From Arcticimaribacter sp002477625 (GTDB lineage: Bacteria > Bacteroidota > Bacteroidia > Flavobacteriales > Flavobacteriaceae), in contig OX044358.1 in NCBI GenBank assembly GCA_943846665.1, positions 434,001-498,000 of the forward strand: a stretch of 64,000 nt of DNA. The letters are read 5' to 3'. The notes under the pieces are model-generated. The model was given only the letters and a program-made list of their open reading frames with translations. It was not told the DNA's origin and ran no database searches. The first letter of the stretch is position 1. Each line of letters opens with the position of its first letter. Position numbers and translations under genes: made by a program. This document shows positions 17,261-24,087 of the stretch, piece after piece.

Positions 17261-17419
17261 ATGATGAAAATCAGAAATCCTTTTAAAGATAAATTGCTTA
17301 GATGGAAAGATGATATTACTCCGAGAGAAAAAATTGTTTGGTATATTGTATTTGCTATAATCGGAGTTATAGCAGGAAGATTAATTACTGATTTGGGTCT
17401 AGACGAGTATTTTAAATAG
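17261..17419 (+). CDS. 52-residue membrane protein
   Basis: ATG at 17261. The charged start MMKIRNPFKDKLLRWKDDIT is followed by one helix (IVWYIVFAIIGVIAGRLI) and a short acidic tail. A/T-rich leader aaactaaaactaaaa precedes the ATG, typical for Bacteroidota translation starts. It is downstream of the lipoprotein remnant on the same strand. Function unknown. Confidence 0.5.
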   Translation: MMKIRNPFKDKLLRWKDDITPREKIVWYIVFAIIGVIAGRLITDLGLDEYFK

Positions 17420-17465
17420 CGCTTGTAAACGCTTAACAAAACCTCTAAAAGGCTATTGTTATTAT

Positions 17466-17573
17466 ATGGCTAATAACATTAATTGGGGGGAATCTTATTG
17501 TAATTCTTGGTGGGGAAATTTATCTAATCAGAGTACGATTGATAATGATTCAAAACCTGAATGCTTAGACTAG
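17466..17573 (+). CDS. Possible 35-residue peptide
   Basis: Starts MANNINWGESYCNSWWGN and ends NDSKPECLD. The unusual Trp/Cys content is not what random AT-rich DNA usually gives, so it may be a real small ORF or a remnant of a longer gene. It overlaps the end of the recombinase pseudogene on the other strand. Confidence 0.3.
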   Translation: MANNINWGESYCNSWWGNLSNQSTIDNDSKPECLD

Positions 17574-18912
17574 TGTTTTAGCTTTTTCATTTAGTAATTC
17601 TAGTAACTTTTTTGCTTTGTATTCTTCAAGGACTTCTTGGTGTGCTTCATCAACTTGTTCCTTTAGCTCTTCCCATTCCCAATCTTGGTAGTGAGCCTTA
17701 ATAGTTGGATTAGCGTGTCCTAATAGTTTGAATCTAATATCCTGCGACACCTTTAGCTTTAGATGCGTAACTCTCAAAGGTCTTTCTAGCCGTTTTAAAG
17801 GGTTTTCCTAGTAGTTCCTTGATTCTCTTTTGATATACATCCCAAACGTTCTTGTGTGTCTTAGTATCGTTTAAAATCGTACGAGAATATCCATCCTTTT
17901 AGCTCATCATTAGAGTAAACATCTTTACCCTTTCTTAAAGGGCTCTCCTGTCTTCTTATTGATACGCTGTCCGTGTGTAAACCTTACAGTATCTCTAAGG
18001 GTATAGATTAAACTAAAGATTGGTTTCTAAGTCCATTCTTACTTCCATCAATTCCCCTGTTTTACTCCTTTGGTGTTTGATGTATTTCTTCTCTTTCTTG
18101 TCTAAATGAAGTGTACCATCTCTGTCAACATCCACAAGATTAGAAGCGTGTAAATGCATCGTTACAATATCCCCTTGATAAAACCCTCTAAGGCAAAACA
18201 TCAGTAGATAAAAGTACATTGCTTGCAGGTCGTAAATATCCCCTATTCTCTCAATAGCTTCTTTAAAGTCTTCTGACTTGACAGTTTCAATAATCTTGAT
18301 TGAACTATTCTTTTTTACTTTCCATTCATCTCTTCGCTTAAATGGTTCTGTAATCAGTCCTTTATCGTAGGCTAAATCTTTAATCTTTTTTAAGTGTAAA
18401 ATATAAGTTCTTACTGATGATGGAGATAATCTTTGCTTCCATCTAAACACACAGGAATCTATAAGTTCGTTCGTTAATTCTTTTAGGAATATATCTTTTT
18501 TCTCAACCTCTTTTAATAGTGCTTTACAGACACCTAAGTAAGTATTGAAACTGCTTATATTAACGTGCCGTTGTTTAATTACGGTATCAACAAATGCTAA
18601 AAGGGTCTTTTGAGAGTTACCATCTTCCCCACCCCTTAAAGCTGCAGTAAATTCATTCCAAGAGTATGAACCAGCTTCAAAATAAGACCAAGAAGTTTTA
18701 ATGTTCGCTTCTATTTTTTCAATTTCACGATTGAGAATAATTGCATTATCAGCACTTCCGTTGATTCTTGAATTCCTCCTGCTCCAATGATTAGGAAGTA
18801 CACTAATACCTAGACCCATTTTAAAGACCTTCTGACCCTTAGTAGCTTTTATAAATAAGGAAGACTTCCCTTTACTATTGACACCTGACTTTAAGTAAAT
18901 CCCTACACCCAT
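17565..18912 (-). pseudogene. Tyrosine recombinase (integrase), frameshifted
   Basis: Phage-integrase family of Bacteroidota elements. The N-terminal part (18912 down to 18013) has the arm-binding region (MGVGIYLKSGVNSKGKS), the SAM-like core-binding domain and the first catalytic Arg in FCLRGFYQGDI. The frame then breaks. Pieces in other frames between 18012 and 17780 encode IYTLRDTVRFTHGQRINKKT, KDVYSNDELKGWIF and DVYQKRIKELLGKPF. The C-terminal piece (17777-17565) has KLLGHANPTIKAHYQDW with the His and the catalytic Tyr. At least three shifts are needed to join them, so the gene is dead. Confidence 0.85.
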
Positions 18913-19055
18913 ACATCAAAAATAATAAATTTATTAATGGGGTACAGTTTGGGGTACAGCTTTTTTTGAACTACTTATAAACAATAGGAGGTTTAGGTGC
19001 TGTTTTTATTGACTTTACTGTTGATTAGCAATAAGTTAGGTTGCTTTCAACTTAT

Positions 19056-19126
19056 TTACGGCTCAAGAGGTTACAGGTTTGAATCCTGTCGAGGTCACTA
19101 AAAACCAACTCTTTACAGGGTTGGTT
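19056..19126 (+). repeat. Right attachment repeat, junction to the next element
   Basis: Second copy of the tRNA-Arg 3' end, 52 bp identical to 15877-15928. It is followed by the same kind of terminator and by element-end sequence similar to 15970-16057 (ACCCTATTTACT, then a KVVNG-family remnant). It therefore serves as right end of the first element and left end of a second. Confidence 0.85.
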
Positions 19127-19134
19127 CTTTTTTT
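19103..19134 (+). terminator. Copy of the tRNA-Arg terminator
   Basis: Stem AACCAAC / GTTGGTT and a T run. Compared with the copy at 15924 both arms have changed (G to A, C to T), so pairing is kept. Confidence 0.7.
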
Positions 19135-19344
19135 AGTAGATCTCTTAGTAGACCGTTTTTACCCTATTTACTCAATTCCTTGACAGTTCACTTCTAAACT
19201 TATAGTACTCAATTGGCTTAACTCTTTGACCTTTAATTTAAAAGAAGTAACTGAAGCACATAACCCCCACTACAGATATGGTGGAACTTGGAAAAGATAA
19301 TTAGTAAACTCTAATAGTCTCTGGATAGAAGAGATTGGAATGTT
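19135..19344. pseudogene. Element-end remnants (KVVNG family and an unknown block)
   Basis: 19185-19237 on the minus strand encodes KGQRVKPIEYYKFRSEL without a start. 19290-19360 matches 21303-21366 (shared GTCTCTG-ATAGA-GAGATTGGAATG pattern) and lies just after the stop of a cargo gene in both places. I see no intact gene here. Confidence 0.5.
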
Positions 19345-19644
19345 CTACAGGATTAGGTGGTTTTTTATGAAATTAAAAAAATAAGATATCCCAATTGTAC
19401 TAGTAGCGATAAATACAATAATTCCATTTTTAACTTTATCAGAATATTTTGTAAAGTATTTATCATTAATAATATCTTGAATCGTTGAAGCTGCTCCCAT
19501 GATTAAAAATCCAACCATTAATAATTCCTCATTTATTGGGAATGTGTTTTTTAGCAGAAATTTATCTAAAGCAAAAAGTAAGGTACAAGCCATCAAAGTC
19601 CCAAACCCCAGCCAGCCCAAGTACTTTTTAAACCATTCTTTCAT
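19345..19644 (-). CDS. 99-residue membrane protein, island cargo
   Basis: Three predicted helices: LGFGTLMACTLLFALDKFLL, LLMVGFLIMGAASTI, and IIVFIATSTIGISYFF. Begins MKEWFKKYLGW. No known family. Its upstream 85 bp match those upstream of the 63-residue gene at 21373-21564, including a remnant of the MPRPKGS gene, while the coding sequences differ. That makes it one of the exchangeable cargo genes of the array. Confidence 0.6.
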   Translation of the reverse strand: MKEWFKKYLGWLGFGTLMACTLLFALDKFLLKNTFPINEELLMVGFLIMGAASTIQDIINDKYFTKYSDKVKNGIIVFIATSTIGISYFFNFIKNHLIL

Positions 19645-19690
19645 TTCTAATTGTTTATCTAATTTATTTCAATATACAACTATTTAAGCA

Positions 19691-19803
19691 AGGGTAACTC
19701 TGCAAGGCTTTGATTGTAAAAGATTTTATTCAACAAACAAAGGCAAGTCTTCAACCTCGTCTACCTCTTGTTTTAATTTTGGCAAAGATTATTGTAACGC
19801 TAC
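19691..19803 (-). repeat. MPRPKGS-gene 3' remnant, spacer copy 1
   Basis: Minus strand encodes SLPKLKQEVDEVEDLPLFVE and a stop, then a conserved tail (AATCTTTTACAATCAAAGCC) that leads to the next cargo gene. It matches the end of the gene at 21637-21848. It abuts the stop of the InlB lipoprotein gene at 19800. Confidence 0.75.
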
Positions 19804-20150
19804 GAAGAGTCCTTTTTTAGTTTGAAAAAAACTTGGACATCTCTGTTTGAATTCATTTTTATAGCAGTTCGGCAGTAACGAGCAAAGCCGCATCTACTAT
19901 CATCATTATCACTTCCTGAAAATCTATCAAACTTATATCCTTCATTTGGAGTTGCTGAAATTGTTATTACAGTTCCTGCATCATAAGTCCCATTAGCATC
20001 TGGTGTTACAAAACCTCCTTCTGAAGTATTAACGGTTAAGGTATATTGAGTAGGAGCTTGTTCTTCTGGAACTGAAACGTCCTTTGAACAAGAGTTTATA
20101 AACAGAAATAAAAACGATATTAGGATAGTACCTCTAAGAATATTTTTCAC
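19800..20150 (-). CDS. InlB-repeat small lipoprotein, island cargo
   Basis: 116 residues from a GTG start. Lipobox FLFINSC, then one bacterial Ig-like/InlB B-repeat: YTLTVNTSEGGFVTPD, AGTVITISATPNEGYKFDRFSG, and NSNRDVQVFFK. A Cys-containing insert (SRCGFARYCRTA) is unusual for the repeat. A rearranged paralogue lies at 29846-30110, and the N-terminus of the 1361-residue lipoprotein uses the same domain. Preceded at 20200-20235 and followed at 19803 by remnants of the MPRPKGS gene. Confidence 0.75.
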   Translation of the reverse strand: MKNILRGTILISFLFLFINSCSKDVSVPEEQAPTQYTLTVNTSEGGFVTPDANGTYDAGTVITISATPNEGYKFDRFSGSDNDDSRCGFARYCRTAIKMNSNRDVQVFFKLKKDSS

Positions 20151-20199
20151 AGTATAAATGTATTTAACTCAAACATACTAATACTTTTAATTAGCAACC

Positions 20200-20235
20200 T
20201 TTAATCAATAAACAAAGGCAAGTCTTCACTTAATA
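20200..20235 (-). repeat. MPRPKGS-gene 3' remnant, spacer copy 2
   Basis: Short remnant encoding EDLPLFID and a stop on the minus strand, about 55 bp upstream of the InlB lipoprotein start at 20150. Same sequence as the copy at 29784-29810. Confidence 0.65.
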
Positions 20236-20344
20236 ATAATATAAAGATAATTTCTAAGTAACATTAATTATAAAATTCACATTTATTTTTATATTAAAAT
20301 AAAGGTTATAGCCATAAGCCAATTTATCAGAATAATAGTGTGAA

Positions 20345-20574
20345 ATGAAAACCCATTTTAAGCAATTAATTAAGTCTTTAGAGTTTTGGGTAATCACACT
20401 TTTATTCTTTCTCCCTCTTTTAATTGTTATAATACATTCTTATTTAGGTTCATCAAGAAAGAACTAATTGAACTTTGGTTGATTCATTCAGTGGTACTAT
20501 TACTGCTCAAGAGGTTTTTCATTTTTCTAAATATTATAATATCTCTTCTCCTTGTTTTTCTTCCTAAACTGTAA
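20345..20574 (+). pseudogene. Small two-helix membrane protein, frameshifted
   Basis: ATG at 20345 gives MKTHFKQLIKSLEFW, then helix VITLLFFLPLLIVIIHSYL and a stop at 20467. A second frame continues from before that stop with FIKKELIELWLIHSVVLLLL and FLNIIISLLLVFLPKL to 20574. The two halves read as one membrane protein with a one-base shift. The last 25 bp resemble 30661-30690. Low certainty. Confidence 0.4.
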
Positions 20575-20599
20575 TAAAAAACCCTCCACTTGGGAGGGT
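20575..20599 (-). terminator. Terminator of the NTF2-like gene at 20607
   Basis: On the minus strand: stem ACCCTCC / GGAGGGT with a 5-base loop, then a T run, 8 bp after the gene's stop. Confidence 0.8.
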
Positions 20600-20606
20600 C
20601 ATAATA

Positions 20607-21077
20607 TTATTGAGCTGCAAGCTCCATATTAAGAGCTGTTGTGTCAAAATAACAATTCATTTCAACAATTTTACCGTTCTCCCATTTATAATCAAAATGA
20701 GACCTATTTGAAGTTCTTATGCCTGTCTTATTTCCAGTTCCTTCCCAAGTAAACCAATTATTTGTCCAAGTATCACCTCCTTTAAAATAATTAGTATGAG
20801 CATAACTATCATTTATTTTAATGTTATTAAAAATAGTATGATGAGATTTAAATACTTCTTTTACGGTTTTTCCATCCATAACAGTATTATTTACCCTCAC
20901 AATAGCTTTATCTGATAGTTTTTCATTCCATAAAGTATGATTGTTATTAGCATAGTCATCGCCCATTGCTATTGCGGTTTTACTCAAGTCATCTTCTCTT
21001 GATAATGTTCCTGCAGACTTTTGAGAAAACAATAAAGTTGGAGTAACAAATAGGAGTATTAAAAGTGTTTTTTTCAT
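20607..21077 (-). CDS. Secreted NTF2-like (SnoaL-type) protein
   Basis: 156 residues with a signal peptide (MKKTLLILLFVTPTLLFS). The mature part has the length and pattern of an NTF2/SnoaL fold: ALNMELAAQ at the C-end, WNEKLSDKAIVRVNNTVMDG, YFKGGDTWTNNWFTWEGTG, and FDYKWENGKIVEMNCYFD, the typical closing strands. No active-site assignment is possible. Its start is preceded by the 28-bp leader shared with four other island genes. It ends at a good terminator. Confidence 0.7.
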   Translation of the reverse strand: MKKTLLILLFVTPTLLFSQKSAGTLSREDDLSKTAIAMGDDYANNNHTLWNEKLSDKAIVRVNNTVMDGKTVKEVFKSHHTIFNNIKINDSYAHTNYFKGGDTWTNNWFTWEGTGNKTGIRTSNRSHFDYKWENGKIVEMNCYFDTTALNMELAAQ

Positions 21078-21105
21078 TTTAATTGATTTATGATTAATAA
21101 TATTC
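21078..21105 (-). repeat. Shared cargo leader, copy 1
   Basis: On the minus strand ATTATTAATCATAAATCAAT runs into the ATG of the gene at 21077. Identical over about 28 bp to copy 5 at 31291; diverged copies precede the genes at 28986, 29700 and 30613. Confidence 0.7.
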
Positions 21106-21372
21106 TAATATAAAAAATTAATAACATACTTGCGAAATAAAAGCAATATTTTTAAATTGTAATTATTCTCATTTATGTCTTAATATTTATATTCTTAATG
21201 TAGCTACATATTAAGAAAAACCAAAGCCAACGAAGGAGGATGATGCCAATAGTTTTTGGTAGATAGCAAAGGAAGAAATTAATTTTCAAGAAACCAAAAG
21301 GTAACTCTGCTAGTCTCTGAATAGATGAGATTGGAATGTGTTACACGATTGGGTGGAGGTTTTTATTTAAAA

Positions 21373-21564
21373 TTATTTAGCTTTTCCGTCAAAATACATT
21401 GAAGTCATCCAAGCCAAAATAGTAAACCAAAAACCACCTTCATATATAGGGTTTTCGTTAATAATGTCTGTAAATAAACTTCCAATGTAAAGTGTTAAAA
21501 ATACAAGCAGACAAATCACAATTATCCTTGTTCTCATAGAATAACTAAATTTTGACTTTTTCAT
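21373..21564 (-). CDS. 63-residue membrane protein, island cargo
   Basis: Two helices: IIVICLLVFLTLYIGSLF and FTILAWMTSMYF. It begins MKKSKFSYSMRTR. No known family. It sits directly behind the nearly complete MPRPKGS gene and shares upstream and downstream flanks with the gene at 19345, though the proteins are unrelated in sequence. Confidence 0.55.
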   Translation of the reverse strand: MKKSKFSYSMRTRIIVICLLVFLTLYIGSLFTDIINENPIYEGGFWFTILAWMTSMYFDGKAK

Positions 21565-21636
21565 AATATCTAATTTTTATCAATATACAAATATTAAAGC
21601 AAGGGTAACTCTGCAAGGCTTTGATTGTAAAAGATT

Positions 21637-21848
21637 TTAATCAACAAACAAAGGGACATCTTCAACCTCATCTACCTCTTGTTTTAATTTTGGCAAAGTG
21701 TATTGTAACGTTACCTGAAGCATCTTTATTCTTTGATTATATCCAACTCATTTAGGTCTAAAGAGTCTATTAAATCATCTAGTAAGTCTTGTAGTTTACT
21801 TCTTACTTCACTCGTTATTTTATTGGGACTTCCTTTGGGGCGTGGCAT
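21637..21848 (-). pseudogene. MPRPKGS-family small protein, one-base deletion
   Basis: Starts MPRPKGSPNKITSEV, an AT-hook-like basic start, then an acidic helical part (KLQDLLDDLIDSLDLNELD). The frame closes at 21726 after 40 residues. Adding one A in GATATAATCAAAG restores 70 residues ending LKQEVDEVEDVPLFVD. Remnants of the 3' end lie upstream of four other cargo genes. Such proteins occur in Bacteroidota mobile elements beside tyrosine recombinases; DNA binding is likely but unproven. Follows two RHH genes with a 3-bp gap. Confidence 0.65.
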
Positions 21849-21851
21849 ATT

Positions 21852-21974
21852 TCAAGGTATTTTATTAATCAAAAGAATGTTGAGGTACTCATTCAAAACC
21901 ATCCCTTTTTGATGTGCAATTTGAACTAGTTCTTGTTTTAGCTTTTTGGATATACTCAATGTTATCTTCTCCAT
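21852..21974 (-). CDS. 40-residue ribbon-helix-helix protein
   Basis: MEKITLSISKKLKQELVQIA is the beta strand and first helix of an RHH fold, followed by KGMVLNEYLNILLINKIP. ATG overlaps the stop of the preceding RHH gene (TAATG), so the two are coupled. Likely a DNA-binding regulator or relaxosome accessory of the mobile element. Confidence 0.65.
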   Translation of the reverse strand: MEKITLSISKKLKQELVQIAHQKGMVLNEYLNILLINKIP

Positions 21975-22141
21975 TAGAATTCCTTTTTAACTTGATTAAG
22001 TATTACGATTGTTCTCGCCATACTGTATCTAACTAAACCTGATAAGGTCAAACCGTTATTTCTTGCTACCTCTTTGAACTTTACAATCTCTGGTTCTGTA
22101 AACCTAACTTGTATCTGTTTCTTTCTTTCTATACTTCTCAT
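21974..22141 (-). CDS. 55-residue ribbon-helix-helix protein
   Basis: RKKQIQVRFTEPEIVKFKEV shows the RHH strand-helix pattern, followed by ARNNGLTLSGLVRYSMAR, similar to MobC/plasmid-type accessory proteins. First gene of the compact three-gene set RHH, RHH, MPRPKGS. It is preceded by an AT-rich leader and by the GC-richer stretch at 22190-22480. Confidence 0.65.
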   Translation of the reverse strand: MRSIERKKQIQVRFTEPEIVKFKEVARNNGLTLSGLVRYSMARTIVILNQVKKEF

Positions 22142-22804
22142 TATTATTAATTACTACTTGTTATATATTGCCTTAACTCTGTATGTTACTTACAGAACAC
22201 ATCAACCCCTAGCAAGCAAAGCAGGGCTTCGCCTAGAAGAAGATGCGTTAAGTCTTGCCTTGAACTCTTGCAGAGGCTACTTGACTTTCCAAATAAGCGA
22301 CAACCAATAAACACGCTTACTCTTGTAGGTTTGTCCTAACGGACTCAAATGCTTCTTTGGTTGCATTCCCAGCGGTCATCCTACTTGCACCTGACCTATC
22401 TCTCTTGCTTGATTTCTGTGAGAGACTTTTATTTGGATTAGCCGAAAGTATCTAGCCAAAAACTAACCCGTACATATATACAATAAGATTACATTGATAG
22501 TGTTAAAACAGCAAATGGAGTGAATCAGCCTTAAAACGGCATTAAATAGAGGTTAATATCATCTAAATCAATGCCTTGTAGTTGTTAATAAGTTTTAAGG
22601 GTGGGCGTAGATTTTTAAACCAATAAAAGGTGGGCTATCTTTTAGGTTGTCTTTTGTTAAACATTTTATTAAATATTCTAGTTAAAAACTATTACCCATT
22701 GTGAATAAATAGCCTATTGAATAAAGTGGTAATAAATATTTAAAAATAAATTAAAGTAACGCTGTTATTTTGAAACTTTTCATATTTTTAAAAGAAAATA
22801 ATAA
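22142..22804. other. Non-coding stretch upstream of the RHH genes
   Basis: 663 bp. 22190-22480 is clearly richer in G+C than its neighbours. On the minus strand it has a 43-codon open stretch without a clear start (ending KEAFESVRTNLQE). I find no rRNA, tRNA or known riboswitch. It may be a transfer or replication origin, a structured RNA, or a relic. 22500-22804 is AT-rich with nothing recognisable. Confidence 0.35.
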
Positions 22805-23410
22805 TTGGCTTTTTCGACTCCTAATTATTTTCTGTTTTTAACCCTTATCTTTCTCTCTACTATGTGTATTGCACAGAAAAATAGAGACCCCTTTGCTCGC
22901 TCGGTAAGACCTCCTGACATAGGCATAGGGCTTTCATACAACCATAACACTCTATTGAAATACAAAGTCCCGGGTGGTTCAATTAGTGCCAATGTGACTT
23001 ATTATAATTTTGATAAACACTTTATAATAGGCCTAGACTATACAACCAACATTAACAAGCGAAATAAAACTATTTATGTTCCCAGAATTGGAGAACCAAA
23101 TACTAGAAGAGGAATTTTTAGTAAAATTATTTACAATCAAAGTATTTATGCTTTTCGAGGAGGCTGGATATTTAGTGACAACTTTTTTCTGGTAATGGGA
23201 ATGGGATTAGAATCCCTAAAACAATTTCATCAATACCGTAATCGCCCAAATCAAATAGAAGAATCAGTGCAACATTTAGTAACGGGAAAAGTCATTAACC
23301 TCTTTTATCATAAAGCAGGGGTAATGTTTAAAGTCAAAAAAATTATCTTTGAAGCGTTTTACTCCCAGCGAAGCCTTGGGTTCGGTGTTAATTATTTTCT
23401 AAACGAATAA
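22805..23410 (+). CDS. Secreted beta-rich protein of unknown function
   Basis: 201 residues from a TTG start, chosen because the signal peptide (FLFLTLIFLSTMCIAQ) begins just after it and the next ATG falls inside the signal. Mature part has alternating strands (IGIGLSYNHNTLL, ISANVTYYNF, FIIGLDYTTNI, RGGWIFSDNFFLVMGMGL, FEAFYSQRSLGFGVNYFL) like a small outer-membrane barrel. One of few intact plus-strand genes in the island. No known family. Confidence 0.6.
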   Translation: MAFSTPNYFLFLTLIFLSTMCIAQKNRDPFARSVRPPDIGIGLSYNHNTLLKYKVPGGSISANVTYYNFDKHFIIGLDYTTNINKRNKTIYVPRIGEPNTRRGIFSKIIYNQSIYAFRGGWIFSDNFFLVMGMGLESLKQFHQYRNRPNQIEESVQHLVTGKVINLFYHKAGVMFKVKKIIFEAFYSQRSLGFGVNYFLNE

Positions 23411-23454
23411 TTTGCCTAACTAGCTATTCTTCAAAAAGAAGTTAATCTATTTAT

Positions 23455-23683
23455 ATGAATTTAAGTTTAGTTGAAGGTAAGGTTTACCTTATCTAAAAAA
23501 TAAGAGAATAAAGATTTGTATATCGCTTTTATTGAGAAAGGTATTATAAAATCATACTTACACTATGAAGCCTTAGTTATTGCAACTAGTAATATTACTG
23601 ATTCAAAAAGTTGGACTGAAAATGGAAACTATAGTTTGAATCAAACTCCAAAACATTATAGTCAAGTAATTAAAGAAATTTAG
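23455..23683 (+). pseudogene. Remnant of a small plus-strand gene
   Basis: MNLSLVEGKVYLI stops early. Another frame then reads NKDLYIAFIEKGIIKSYL, IATSNITDSKSWTENGNY and HYSQVIKEI to 23683. A TTG at 23516 would give 55 residues. Probably one gene with a frameshift. No known family. Confidence 0.35.
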
Positions 23684-23686
23684 ACT

Positions 23687-23974
23687 CTATCTATTTTCGT
23701 GCAGATGCTTGTAATAGAGCATACCTATTAGCATTTCATTTTGTTCAGTTTTGAATTCAAAATGTCTAATCCAATGTTCGTCCCATTCACTCTTAGGTTT
23801 ACCTAACATTTTTGCGAGGTCTTCTTCTAGTTTACCGTATCCACCAAAGCGCTCTTCGGTAAGGAGGTCACGACGAGCACCATCAAAAAAGTCAATTGCC
23901 TCTTCAATAGCGTGAGTTTCTTCTGCTCCCTTTTTAGTTAGATATTTATATTCAATCTTCTGAATCTCTGGCAC
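23687..23974 (-). CDS. Hypothetical 95-residue soluble protein
   Basis: GTG start at 23974; charged, helical (AIEEAIDFFDGARRDLLTEE, LEEDLAKMLGKPKSEWDEHW, EQNEMLIGMLYYKHLHEN). The start falls inside a KVVNG-family remnant (23973-24042), so the N-terminus was probably created by a junction and the original gene may have been longer. No known family. Confidence 0.5.
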   Translation of the reverse strand: MPEIQKIEYKYLTKKGAEETHAIEEAIDFFDGARRDLLTEERFGGYGKLEEDLAKMLGKPKSEWDEHWIRHFEFKTEQNEMLIGMLYYKHLHENR

Positions 23975-24042
23975 TCATTTGGCTTAACGCTTTGTCCTTT
24001 AACGAAGCACTCAATATTTCCATTGACCACTTTAATAGTTCT
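23973..24042 (-). repeat. KVVNG-family remnant, copy 3
   Basis: Minus strand encodes KVVNGNIECFVKGQSVKPNE, about two thirds identical to the 32-residue ORF at 15999. It marks another former element end inside the island. Confidence 0.65.
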
Positions 24043-24087
24043 ATTAAATTCAAAGAAGTTTTTGAACTAATAGAAGCGGTATGCCTG

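Larger units (their letters stand above)
15877..19107. mobile_element. Small decayed integrative element in tRNA-Arg
   Basis: Bounded by 52-bp direct repeats of the tRNA 3' end, with the recombinase pseudogene next to the right copy and reading away from it. Contents from left to right: a 32-residue ORF, a 5'-truncated 140-residue ORF, a frameshifted lipoprotein, a small membrane protein, and the dead recombinase. Tandem GGGGTAC-type heptamers lie near both ends (15956-15973 and 18939-18957) and may be recombinase arm sites. With its integrase broken it is probably immobile unless helped in trans. Confidence 0.8.

Noticed and set aside
17191..17439. 82-codon minus-strand frame with hydrophobic residues
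   Set aside because: It is the complement of the better-supported 52-residue membrane protein at 17261-17419 and of AT-rich DNA.
20504..20515. 12-bp match to the attachment core (GCTCAAGAGGTT)
   Set aside because: Too short; the flanks do not match the attachment repeat and the bases lie inside a membrane-protein reading frame. It could be chance.
22074..22310. 78-codon plus-strand reading frame
   Set aside because: It runs through the N-terminal coding region of the RHH gene on the other strand and then the GC-richer stretch; composition is not protein-like.
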